A stretch of 64,000 nt of DNA from JBMYRH01 sp049602155 (GTDB lineage Bacteria > Myxococcota_A > UBA9042 > PHBI01 > JBMYRH01): contig JBMYRH010000012.1 in NCBI GenBank assembly GCA_049602155.1, positions 62,001-126,000 of the forward strand, in the 5' to 3' direction. Within the stretch, counting starts at the first letter, position 1, and every line of letters starts with the position of its first letter. The notes below the pieces were generated by a model that was not told the DNA's origin, searched no databases, and was given only the letters and a program-made list of their open reading frames with translations. Both the position numbers and the translations under genes were made by a program. This document shows, piece after piece, positions 7,213 through 15,258 of the stretch.

Positions 7213-9006
7213 TCATGGGGTCGTGAAGGCGCCCTCGAAGGTGGCCTTGCCAGGGCCCTTGAGGCGCATCCCGACGCCGCCCTTTGACCACGTGCTGTCG
7301 TCGCCGTGGACCAGGTTGAGGGCGCTGTGTGACAGGCGATGCTTGCCACCTCTCCAGCGGATGTGGACGCTCAGCCATCCCCGATTCGGCAGGCTTAACT
7401 CTGAGGCCTCGCCGATGATCCCCTCGACACCGTCGAGGACTCGGATCAGCCGCGCAACGCCTGACGCCGGGTAAAGCTCTGCGCGATAGTGGTTCCGAGC
7501 GTCTTGGACGCCGTAGAGCAAGGCGACCGATCCTTTTTGCTCTAGCTCGGGGAAGATCCGAACGGTGAGGACACCCTCATCGTCGACCATGACGGGATGC
7601 CAGCGGAGGGTCTCCTTGTCGTGTTGGAGTTCCGCGGTCATTAGGCCATCGATGGCACGCCAAGTGCCGATCGTGTCGTCGATGCCTTTGGACCACGAGG
7701 CGAGGTCCTTCGTGGTGAAGCTGAAGAGCGGCGTGACGGGGTGATGATCGACCTGGTCAGAGGCACACCTGAACCCCACATCGGGCATCTTTAGGGCGGG
7801 GTCCATTTGGGCACGGAACGCACCACGTAGGACCGCTGGATCGTCATCGCTGTAGCTGCCGCCTCGCTGCACCCGCCCACTGCCGCTCTTTGGCCCCTTG
7901 GGGTTCGATGTGGGGGACTGGGCGTAGTAGTCCGGTGCGTACCAATCCGCCGTCCACTCCCAGAGGTTACCGGCCTGATGCAGGATGTGGCTCGGGGTGT
8001 GGTGACCATCGGGGGTGAATTCCGCCTTCGCGCTCGTGACATCACAAGGTCGCGAGGCGGTCCCTTTGAAGACGGCGCGGCGGCATGTGGGGGGCTCATC
8101 ACCCCACGGATAGCGATAGTGGAGGCCTCCACCTCTCGCGGCGTACTCCCACTCGGCCTCCGTGGGGAGCCGCCCCCCGATCCACTGACAGTAGCGCCTC
8201 GCGCCCTCCCAGCTGACGCCGTTCATGGGCCGCTCATCACCGCGCCTCTGAGGGCCCAACTGACCGGGTTCGAGGTCACCATCGAAGTGGAATGTCCCGC
8301 CCACGCCGACATCTTCGATTCGGCAAGGGCCAGAGACCAAGCACCATCGGTATTGGCGCACCGTGACCTCCATGCGCTGAAGCCAATAAGGCGAGAGCGT
8401 GACCTCATGGGGTGGGGCCTCGTCTTCGCCGGCCTCCGGGTCGTACCCCGGGGCGTCTGGATCGGTGGACTGTGCGCCCATCAAGAAGCGCTCCACGGGA
8501 GAGTCGCCACGCCTGCCGAGCTGTTGAAAGACCGCGCGCCTGAGGTCGCGTCCGGGCAGGCGGACCATGCAGCCCACGCGCTCGAACCCGGGGCGGCCGT
8601 CGTACATATGGGAGGCGTCGCACTCCCAGAGCCCCCAGAGGTCTCCGGAGTAGTTGACGTGATTCCCCTCGATCCGGCCCAAGAAGCGAGAGCCCCAGCC
8701 CTTCGCCTTCACGAACCCGCTCTGGTGCTTGAGCCACTGACCTTTGGTTGCAGCGGGAGGCGCATGAGCTGGCGCCGCGTCGGTCGCGGGGGTCGGTGCT
8801 GCTCCGCTCCCCGGGGCGGCAGGTGCACGTTTTTCGACCGCTGTAGAGAGGGCGGTAGCCTCGCCAGATGACGCGGTCACCCCGGCCTCCTCCGTCCCCT
8901 TCGGCGGCGCGCAGCCCGACCACAGAGCGCCCACCACGATGAGCAGCGCGCAGCTGCTCAGTGCGCTGAGCGTCTTCGACGTCCGGGTCCCTCTTGGGGC
9001 CCTCAT
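7213..9006 (-). CDS. SUMF1/FGE-fold lipoprotein with C-terminal jelly-roll-like domain
   Basis: The 597-residue product has a signal peptide ending SGC (Cys32), probably a lipobox though with Trp at -3. After a Pro/Ala linker comes a segment (GDLWGLWECD, ERVGCMVRLP) shared with the paralogue at 20334. Next is a formylglycine-generating-enzyme-type domain, about residues 175-420: FLMGAQ, GGRLPTEAEWEYAARGG, GNLWEWTADWY, RVQRGGSY, DVGFRCA. In true FGEs RGGSY is followed by the two catalytic Cys; here it reads RGGSYSDDD, so that chemistry is unlikely. The last 170 residues resemble a concanavalin/DUF1080-like fold (ARNHYRAELYPASG). It overlaps the preceding propeller gene by ATGA. Likely a surface binding or scaffold protein. 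Confidence 0.85.
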   Translation of the reverse strand: MRAPRGTRTSKTLSALSSCALLIVVGALWSGCAPPKGTEEAGVTASSGEATALSTAVEKRAPAAPGSGAAPTPATDAAPAHAPPAATKGQWLKHQSGFVKAKGWGSRFLGRIEGNHVNYSGDLWGLWECDASHMYDGRPGFERVGCMVRLPGRDLRRAVFQQLGRRGDSPVERFLMGAQSTDPDAPGYDPEAGEDEAPPHEVTLSPYWLQRMEVTVRQYRWCLVSGPCRIEDVGVGGTFHFDGDLEPGQLGPQRRGDERPMNGVSWEGARRYCQWIGGRLPTEAEWEYAARGGGLHYRYPWGDEPPTCRRAVFKGTASRPCDVTSAKAEFTPDGHHTPSHILHQAGNLWEWTADWYAPDYYAQSPTSNPKGPKSGSGRVQRGGSYSDDDPAVLRGAFRAQMDPALKMPDVGFRCASDQVDHHPVTPLFSFTTKDLASWSKGIDDTIGTWRAIDGLMTAELQHDKETLRWHPVMVDDEGVLTVRIFPELEQKGSVALLYGVQDARNHYRAELYPASGVARLIRVLDGVEGIIGEASELSLPNRGWLSVHIRWRGGKHRLSHSALNLVHGDDSTWSKGGVGMRLKGPGKATFEGAFTTP

Positions 9007-10133
9007 CGTGTGCCTGCCTTAGCGTTGGGCGGCGCCGCATTCGAGCCAAAGGCACGCACCTCGCCGCGGTTGCTGACGACGATGACCTGACCATTGACGA
9101 CGGCTGGGCTCCCGAGCACTGGGGCCCCCAAGTCACGGCTCCAAAGAGGCTCTCCGTCCTTTAGCCTGAGGACGCGCAGGCGCCCATCGTGCGATCCGAT
9201 GAGCACCTTGTCTCCGACGATGACCGGGGAGGCGTCGACTTTGCCTCGGGTGCGGTGTGTCCAGCGGACCTTGCCTGTCGCCCTGTCGAGCGCATGGACG
9301 CGCTGGTCCCTCCCTCCGATGATCACGAGCGTGTCACTCACTGCGGGCGATGAGAAGTACGGGAAGGCCCGATCTTGGTAGCGCCACAGCGCCTCTCCGG
9401 TGTCCAGATCGAGCGCCACCACTCGGTTCCCGTAATGCCCCACATAGGCGACGGCCTTGACCATGGCCGCTGACCCACCAATCTGAGGCCCGACCGTCAC
9501 CGAGCCAGCCGAGACGCCCGTGGATGCATCGAGCACGTGGAGGACCCCGTCACACCCACCGACGACGACGAGCTCAGAGGCGATCGCCGGCGTCCCGTGG
9601 ACGTAATTATCGGTCGTATGTGTCCACGCCCCTTGGCCCGTGGCGACGTCGATAGCGTGAACGTTACCGTCGTAACTCCCGATAATGGCCAGGGTCCGCG
9701 CCTTGGTTCGCAGCGCGTTGGCGGCCCCGAGGACTTTATCTTTTGTCGCGTAGCGCCACTGCGACGCGCCGGTCTTGGGGTCTAGCCCGTGGACGTTCCC
9801 TGCGTTGTCGCCGATGACGATGACGCCCCCGACCCGCGACGGTGTGCTCTGGATCGGAGCGCCCACGTCTCGGCGCCACAGCACCTCTCCCGTCGCGGCG
9901 CTCAGCGCATGCAAGACACCGTCTTCACTGCCGACCATCACAGCGCCTCCGACGACGATCGGGGACCCCTCGACGCGCGCCCCGAGGGCGACTGACCACT
10001 GAGGCGTTAGGGGGAGGGTCAAGGTGCCCTCAGCGATCCCCCGAAGGGCGGCGTCTCCCCGATGGTGAGGCCACTCCGGGGCCACCGCGGGGGCGACGCT
10101 CAGCGCCGTCAGCATCACTAGGAGTGCGCTCAT
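9003..10133 (-). CDS. PQQ-type beta-propeller protein, secreted
   Basis: A 376-residue protein with a short signal peptide (LLVMLTALSVAPAVA) and then continuous PQQ_2/BamB-like repeats. Blades recur about every 40 residues with the pattern G..HALSAATGEVLWRRD, VHGLDPKTGASQWRY, VHAIDVATGQGAWTH and VHALDRATGKVRWTH. Such propellers normally act as protein-interaction platforms; the extra domains and metal site of quinoprotein dehydrogenases are not evident. ATGA overlaps on both sides (iron alcohol dehydrogenase before, FGE-like protein after) indicate coupled translation within the long operon. Confidence 0.88.
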   Translation of the reverse strand: MSALLVMLTALSVAPAVAPEWPHHRGDAALRGIAEGTLTLPLTPQWSVALGARVEGSPIVVGGAVMVGSEDGVLHALSAATGEVLWRRDVGAPIQSTPSRVGGVIVIGDNAGNVHGLDPKTGASQWRYATKDKVLGAANALRTKARTLAIIGSYDGNVHAIDVATGQGAWTHTTDNYVHGTPAIASELVVVGGCDGVLHVLDASTGVSAGSVTVGPQIGGSAAMVKAVAYVGHYGNRVVALDLDTGEALWRYQDRAFPYFSSPAVSDTLVIIGGRDQRVHALDRATGKVRWTHRTRGKVDASPVIVGDKVLIGSHDGRLRVLRLKDGEPLWSRDLGAPVLGSPAVVNGQVIVVSNRGEVRAFGSNAAPPNAKAGTR

Positions 10134-11233
10134 GACAAGGCCTCGAAGAGGGCCTTGAAGCCGTCTTCGTCCATCGGCCTTGGGTTAAAGGTGCCGGTCC
10201 ATTGTGAGGCTGCGTCGGTCACCAGCGGCATGAGGTCGTCAGCCGCGAGGTGTGTCCGCGAAGGCAGCGCTTGGGCAACGAGCACCTCGAGGCGGTCGAG
10301 CAGCGCCTCGACCGAGCGTCCCAGGCCTGCGGTCTGTGCGACGCTCGCGTAGCGCTCTGCGACCTCGCTGTCTTGCGCGTTGTAAGCGACGACGATGGGC
10401 AACATCTCCCCGACCGCGAAGCCGTGCGGCGTCCCAAAGCGCGCGGTCAGCGCGTTGCCTGCAGCGTGCGCGGCGCCGAGCATGCTGTGGGCGATGGCGT
10501 GCCCTGCGTCGTACGCGGCGCGCTGCATCTCTCCGCGCGCCCCGAGGTCGCTAGGGTCCTCAAGGACTCGGGGGAGCGCGGCCTGAGCGCGCCTGAAGGC
10601 GCCCCTCGCGAGGGCGTCGCTCTTCGCGGTCCTGCGCGTGGTGACCGCCACTTCAATGGCGTGAGCGATGACATCGAGCCCAGAGGCGGCGGTCACGATG
10701 CGGGGGCAGCTGAGCGTCAGCGTCGGGTCGAGGAGCACGACGTCCGCCGAGAGCCCAGGTGCCAAGCACGCCATCTTCTTGTGTGTCTGTGCGTCGCTGA
10801 CGATGGCCGCTGCTTGGGCCTCGCTGCCTGTCCCGGAGGTCGTCGGGATGAGCACGAGCCGCGTGGTGCGTCGCGCTGTCTCGTGGACCCCCACGTGGGT
10901 CGACAGGGGGTCGCCAGTGTCGACGATGAGCGCCGCCAGCTTCGCGACGTCCATGACGCTGCCACCCCCGAGCGCGACGATGGCGTCGACGCCCTCTGCA
11001 GCGCTGACACACGCGTCGACGTCGTCGCTGCTGGGGTTGGCCGACACGTCGAGGTGGCGAGAGACCGTGGCGGCGTGAGCGGTGAGCAGGGCTTCCGCGC
11101 GACCGACGTGCCCTGCGGCAACGAGCCCTGCGTCGCTCACGAGCAGGACGCGTGCCCCTGCCAGGTGCTCGAGCTCGACCAGCGCCTCGAGGGCATCGTC
11201 GCGCGTGATGACCTGGGCGGTCGGGACGATCAT
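10130..11233 (-). CDS. Iron-containing alcohol dehydrogenase family
   Basis: A 367-residue cytoplasmic enzyme of the group III (Fe-ADH) family, which interconverts alcohols and aldehydes or ketones with NAD(P). It shows the nucleotide-binding GGGSVMDVAK, then PTTSGTGSE. The metal ligands are Asp and His in GLDVIAHAIE (D-x3-H) and two further His in AAHAAGNALTARFGTPHG, 14 residues apart as in the family. It overlaps the aldehyde dehydrogenase gene before it and the propeller gene after it by ATGA. The natural partner step is reduction of an aldehyde from that neighbour, but the substrate is not readable from sequence. Confidence 0.9.
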   Translation of the reverse strand: MIVPTAQVITRDDALEALVELEHLAGARVLLVSDAGLVAAGHVGRAEALLTAHAATVSRHLDVSANPSSDDVDACVSAAEGVDAIVALGGGSVMDVAKLAALIVDTGDPLSTHVGVHETARRTTRLVLIPTTSGTGSEAQAAAIVSDAQTHKKMACLAPGLSADVVLLDPTLTLSCPRIVTAASGLDVIAHAIEVAVTTRRTAKSDALARGAFRRAQAALPRVLEDPSDLGARGEMQRAAYDAGHAIAHSMLGAAHAAGNALTARFGTPHGFAVGEMLPIVVAYNAQDSEVAERYASVAQTAGLGRSVEALLDRLEVLVAQALPSRTHLAADDLMPLVTDAASQWTGTFNPRPMDEDGFKALFEALS

Positions 11234-12522
11234 GAGAGCAGCCCCCGCATGCGATCGAGGTGCAGGCTGGCCATCGAGGTGCTCAGGCTGTGGGGTGAGT
11301 CGGGGCAGAGGCGCTCGATCTCGGAGGCATCACCGAGGGCCTGCTCAAGGTCGGCCTCGACCCCGAGGGTCGCGACGGAGAGGGTGTGGCCGAGCCACGC
11401 GGAGAGCGCCGTAGGGGCCACGGCCGTGACGCTGACGAAGGGCAAGGGGAGCTCGATGCGCGCCAGTGGGTGGCTAGGATCCTGACAGAGGATGACCGAG
11501 GGCGCGAGCGCAGGTTGGCCGTCCTCGTTGGTGGTGCAGCGAGAGTGGTCGCGTCGGCCGTCGCTCAGGTCCGTCGCCCCGGCGATGGCGAGCGCCTCTT
11601 CAACGCGGGCCGCGATGGCGTGGGTCTTGTCGGGATCGCTGAGGGTGACGCTCGGCGTCCCATCTAGCCGCTCGCAGAGGGCGGTCGCGAGGTCACGCGC
11701 AGTGGCGAAGTCTCCCAGGGTCACGATCGATGAGGTGTTCAGGCAGCTTCGACCGTTGTGCAGAGCGACGCCCTCTACGAGATCGTCGATGTGTGCGCGC
11801 CAGTCCACGGCGGATCCCAAGACGACGGCGCTGCGCCCGGGGCCGTTCACTTGGACATGGGGATCGTCGCCGTACCGCGCGACGACGGAGGCGTCGCCAA
11901 AGAGCTGCGTGCGGGAGGCTGCCCCAATGAGGGCGCCGGTCGTGTCGTGGTCGGAGGGGTAGATGCAGAAGCGCTCCCGAGAGATCCCAGCAGCGATGAG
12001 CGCGGCGACTAGCCTGTGCGGCGTGAAAGGATCAGAGGCCCCGGGCTTCAGCGCGACCCGCGCGCCAAGCGCGATGGCGGGGAGCCATGCACGGTTGACG
12101 GCCAAGGCGTTCGAGGGGAGGACAACGGCCAAGTCGCGGACCGCAGCCGGGGGGATGTCTTTTGCCCGTTGACCGAGGTCGGTCAGGGTCTCAGCGAGCA
12201 AGCTCAGCTGATGGGTGATCACCGCCTCACTGAGCCCCGTGCTGGCCTGAACCAGTCGCCTGAACTCCGAGACATCCATCGGGGCCGCGTCAGGATCGAG
12301 GCGCAGCGGACTCTGCAACAGCTCCGCTGCGCGGGAGAGCGCTTCGCCGACGGCGATGGGATCCTGTGACGCCGCAGGGGCGCGACGTGCATCGCGTCGG
12401 ACCAAGCCCGCGTTCGCGAGGCTGACCTCTGCCAAGGGGGCCTCGCTGCCGGGCGCGCTCAAGGTCCGTGTGTCCAGGCTACGGTAGACGACACCGTGAC
12501 GTAGGATCGGGATGTGGCGCAT
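11230..12522 (-). CDS. Aldehyde dehydrogenase-fold protein, probably acylating (LuxC-like)
   Basis: A 430-residue member of the aldehyde dehydrogenase superfamily. It contains LAVVLPSNALAVNRAWLP, GARVALKPGASDPFTP and the probable catalytic Cys in GRSCLNTSSIV. The usual ELGG motif of aldehyde-oxidising members is missing and GPGRSAVVLGS stands near that place. This is closer to acylating reductases such as LuxC, which reduce activated acyl groups to aldehydes with NADPH. Position between a LuxE/PaaK-like ligase (1-base TGATG overlap) and an Fe-dependent alcohol dehydrogenase (ATGA overlap) supports an acid to aldehyde to alcohol route. Assignment to LuxC proper is uncertain. Confidence 0.75.
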   Translation of the reverse strand: MRHIPILRHGVVYRSLDTRTLSAPGSEAPLAEVSLANAGLVRRDARRAPAASQDPIAVGEALSRAAELLQSPLRLDPDAAPMDVSEFRRLVQASTGLSEAVITHQLSLLAETLTDLGQRAKDIPPAAVRDLAVVLPSNALAVNRAWLPAIALGARVALKPGASDPFTPHRLVAALIAAGISRERFCIYPSDHDTTGALIGAASRTQLFGDASVVARYGDDPHVQVNGPGRSAVVLGSAVDWRAHIDDLVEGVALHNGRSCLNTSSIVTLGDFATARDLATALCERLDGTPSVTLSDPDKTHAIAARVEEALAIAGATDLSDGRRDHSRCTTNEDGQPALAPSVILCQDPSHPLARIELPLPFVSVTAVAPTALSAWLGHTLSVATLGVEADLEQALGDASEIERLCPDSPHSLSTSMASLHLDRMRGLLS

Positions 12523-13565
12523 CAGTAGACGCCCTCGACGCTCACGTCTCCAGCCCCCGTCCCCAGAGGCCGCACATCGCCGACCCCATCGAAGGGGTAG
12601 GCTGCGGTCGGGGCGAGGCGGATCGCCTCATCGCGTTCAAGGTGCCGTGGCAGCAAGAGCTCCCGGGTCAGGGTGGTCAGCTCGACGCGACCCCAGGCTC
12701 CGTAGTCGACCAGCTGCTCGGTGTTGTCGGGGTCGACCACGCGCAAGACGGCCCGGGGCTCGGGGGGGTAATAGGAGGGTCGGAAGCCGCACGCCTCGTT
12801 GACAGGGAGGCCGATGGCGAGCCCCATCAGTGTGTTGCCATAGGTGGGGAGCAACGTGATGTCCGGCCCCAAGACCTCCTCGACCAAGAAGCGCAGGGTC
12901 TGCGCGGACATCGAGGTACCACCACAGAAGACGCCCCGCAGGTCCAGGGCCTGGAGATCGATGGCGTCGCCCAAGGCCTCTAGCAATGTCGGGGTCGTGA
13001 AGAGGCATTGAATGGGGCGGTGCTTGAGGACCGTGAGGGCTTGGTCGATCACGTGGGCGGTGTAGGCCTGGGCCTCGGTGTGGCGCCCTTCGGAGGCGAG
13101 GTGCTTGGCCCACCGCGGGTCGCAGTCGACGTGGTAGCACGGTCCGCCACGGTGATTGGCGAGGTGCTCAATGGTGAGGCGTAGCCGCCGCGGGCCTGTG
13201 GGCCCTACCATCAACCAGGCGCCGCCCTGGGGGAACGCGGCGGGATCCAGCGCATCGCTGAAGCGTTCGTAGTCGACCTGGTGGTCGCGCCAGCTGAGGC
13301 GCTGCTTGGGGCGCCCAGTTGTGCCACCGGTCTCAAAGACGGCGTACGGTTGGTCAGCGTAAGCGCGGGGGATGAGCTGATCGTGCGGTAGGTCGCGCAG
13401 CCAAGTGTCATCAAACCGCGGCAGCTGGGAGAGGTCCTCGAATCCCTGGATATCCTCGGGGCGCACCCCAGAGGCTTGGGCCCACTCGATCCAAAGCGGC
13501 GTGCCAGTCTTGGGGGAGAGGTGCCACCGCACGATCTCCCTGACGTGAGCATCCAGGGCGCTCAT
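12522..13565 (-). CDS. LuxE/PaaK-like AMP-forming acid-activating enzyme
   Basis: A 347-residue adenylate-forming protein. The ATP-binding loop is ETGGTTGRPKQ (about residue 98). Later motifs are GVFCGGTSMS, LPTYGNTLMG (the place of the usual YGxTE) and FDGVGDVRPLG. The chain ends soon after, so the small C-terminal lobe of full-length acyl-CoA synthetases is missing or very reduced. Lengths of this kind occur in LuxE-type acyl-protein synthetases. The expected reaction is activation of a carboxylic acid to an acyl adenylate and transfer to a thiol. It follows the symporter gene by an ATGA overlap, so the transported solute could be its substrate. Confidence 0.75.
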   Translation of the reverse strand: MSALDAHVREIVRWHLSPKTGTPLWIEWAQASGVRPEDIQGFEDLSQLPRFDDTWLRDLPHDQLIPRAYADQPYAVFETGGTTGRPKQRLSWRDHQVDYERFSDALDPAAFPQGGAWLMVGPTGPRRLRLTIEHLANHRGGPCYHVDCDPRWAKHLASEGRHTEAQAYTAHVIDQALTVLKHRPIQCLFTTPTLLEALGDAIDLQALDLRGVFCGGTSMSAQTLRFLVEEVLGPDITLLPTYGNTLMGLAIGLPVNEACGFRPSYYPPEPRAVLRVVDPDNTEQLVDYGAWGRVELTTLTRELLLPRHLERDEAIRLAPTAAYPFDGVGDVRPLGTGAGDVSVEGVY

Positions 13566-15034
13566 TTCCCGGCTCCTCGCGTCGCGAAGTAGCGCTCTAA
13601 GGTGGCCTCGGAGGGCGGCTCAGTCATCAGCGAGACGATGACCAACGCGCTGGTCGACGCGAGCACGATCCACGCCGCTGGGGTCACGCCAGCGACGACG
13701 AGCTCGCCTGGCTGGCCAAAGGAGAGCGCGAAGAGCCCGCCCCAGGTCAGGACCGCGGCGATGAGCCCGGCCATGGCGCCGTGGGCGGTCGCTCGACGCC
13801 AATAGAGCGCCGCCACGATGAGGGGGAAGAGCCCCGCGAAGCCGCTAAAGCACCAGACGCCGAGGTCAAAGATGCCGCGGGTCGCGACGAGGCTGAGGAG
13901 CCAGGTGACGAGGACCACGGCGCCGACAAAGCGTCGGGCGGTGCGGATCGATTGGGTGTCGTCGAGCCCCCCTGCGCGGCGCGCCGCGATGTCCTGCGTG
14001 AACATGGTCCCCAGGCAGAGGAACTGTGAGTCCAGAGACGACATGATCGCCGCCAAGATGCCTGCGGTGATGAGGCCTGACATCCACGGGGTCGTGAACT
14101 TAGCGACCATGATGCCGAGCACCGCGTTGGCCTTGGCGGGCGGCACCTCGAGGACCCCAGTGGCCCAGACCCCGATGAGGACGCAGGGCACCCAGACGAT
14201 CATAATCAGCACCGGGTGAAGGACGACAGGCGCCTTGAAGGTCTTGCCGCTCTTGGCCGTCAACCAGTGCTGAAAGAGGTGCGGGAACATGCCGACCGAG
14301 AGGGGGATGAAGACGTAGCTGATGAAGTGGAGGGGCTCGAAGGTCCCCTCGCGAATGAGCCGCGCCGGTTTGGCGGCAGCGCTGGCGGACTCGGCGCCAC
14401 CGAGCGCCTCGGCGAGGGTGCCGAAGGTGATTAAGCAGACCACGATGAAGACGACCGTCTGGAATGCGTTGGCCCAGGCCGCTGCGCGGAGGCCGCCGGC
14501 GAAGACGTAGGCGTAGACCACGCCGCTGATGACAGCGGCGGTTAACCAGGGAGGGACGCCCCCCTCGATCCCAGCCGCGCGGGTCACCCCTTGCATCGTG
14601 ATGCCGGCGCCCATCAGCCCGATAAGCAGGTAGGGGATGACGAGGGCGACGAGGACGGGGAAGAGCCAGGTGCCGAGGCGCTCGCTTTGGAAGCGATCCC
14701 GGAAGAGCTGCACTTGGGTGAGGTGTCCGTGGCGTTTCCCGAGGGCCCAGACCCGCGCGCCGATGGCGAAGAAGATGGCGGCATGGACCAAGCCTGAGAT
14801 CGAGGCCATCAGCCCGTAGACGCCGACGCCGTGGGTGTAGGCTTTTCCGGTTGAGCCGATGAGCGCAAAGGCGGTCATCGTCGTGCCGAAGAGGGACATG
14901 ACGAGCAGGAAGGGGCCGATGCTGCGGCTGGCGACGAAGTAGTCCTGGCTGGTTCCACGGGAGAGGCGGCTGCTGCCCACGCCGATCATCAGCAAGACCA
15001 CGAGGTAGGCACCGACGACGATGAGGATCGTCAT
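13562..15034 (-). CDS. Sodium:solute symporter family transporter
   Basis: A 490-residue polytopic membrane protein of the SSS family, with about 13 hydrophobic segments, from ILIVVGAYLVVLLMIGVG to the last near residue 465. Family signs include an early SRSIGPFLLVMSLFGTTMTAF segment, YAYVFAGGLRAAAWAN in the middle, and GILAAIMSSLDSQFLC with the Ser pair typical of the sodium site. Members import sugars, carboxylates, amino acids or vitamins with sodium. The gene before it encodes a DUF3311-like small subunit (ATGA overlap) and the next one an acid-activating ligase (ATGA), so a carboxylic acid is a reasonable guess for the solute. Confidence 0.9.
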   Translation of the reverse strand: MTILIVVGAYLVVLLMIGVGSSRLSRGTSQDYFVASRSIGPFLLVMSLFGTTMTAFALIGSTGKAYTHGVGVYGLMASISGLVHAAIFFAIGARVWALGKRHGHLTQVQLFRDRFQSERLGTWLFPVLVALVIPYLLIGLMGAGITMQGVTRAAGIEGGVPPWLTAAVISGVVYAYVFAGGLRAAAWANAFQTVVFIVVCLITFGTLAEALGGAESASAAAKPARLIREGTFEPLHFISYVFIPLSVGMFPHLFQHWLTAKSGKTFKAPVVLHPVLIMIVWVPCVLIGVWATGVLEVPPAKANAVLGIMVAKFTTPWMSGLITAGILAAIMSSLDSQFLCLGTMFTQDIAARRAGGLDDTQSIRTARRFVGAVVLVTWLLSLVATRGIFDLGVWCFSGFAGLFPLIVAALYWRRATAHGAMAGLIAAVLTWGGLFALSFGQPGELVVAGVTPAAWIVLASTSALVIVSLMTEPPSEATLERYFATRGAGK

Positions 15035-15258
15035 GAGGTCAGCTCCTCCTCATCCGCATCGAGCGCTGGCGGCCAGGCGAACTTCACGACCAGGAGCCAG
15101 AAGGCAGAGACCAACACCGAGTAGCCGGCGTGGTAGGCCAGCCCAGCGGGCAGAGGCCCGAACCAGAGCGCGGCCTCGTCCCAGAGCCAGACGTCTTGGT
15201 GGAGGACGAAGAGGATGACCACGCCGATCCAGACCCAGGGCTTGGTCGCAGCGCTCAT
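15031..15258 (-). CDS. Small two-helix membrane protein, DUF3311-like symporter partner
   Basis: A 75-residue protein with two predicted membrane helices (WIGVVILFVLHQDVW and YSVLVSAFWLLVVKFAW) joined by a loop containing GPLPAGLAYHAGYS. The HQDxWxWD and LPxGLAYHA elements are those I associate with DUF3311 proteins, which are encoded directly before SSS-family symporters in several phyla and are thought to be a small subunit. The acidic tail (DADEEELTS) is cytoplasmic by inference. It overlaps the symporter gene (ATGA) and the propeller gene before it (ATGA). Confidence 0.75.
   Translation of the reverse strand: MSAATKPWVWIGVVILFVLHQDVWLWDEAALWFGPLPAGLAYHAGYSVLVSAFWLLVVKFAWPPALDADEEELTS

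Noticed and set aside
8950..8985. Sequence resembling the inner part of the 22-kb palindrome (GCTCAG/CTGAGC) inside the FGE-like gene
   Set aside because: It codes for the signal-peptide region and lacks the outer TTGACG arms, so chance similarity is more likely.
10250..11485. Long plus-strand frame (411 codons) opposite the Fe-ADH and aldehyde dehydrogenase genes
   Set aside because: Composition is Arg/Gly/Asp-rich with no domain; it is a shadow of well-supported minus-strand enzymes in GC-rich DNA.
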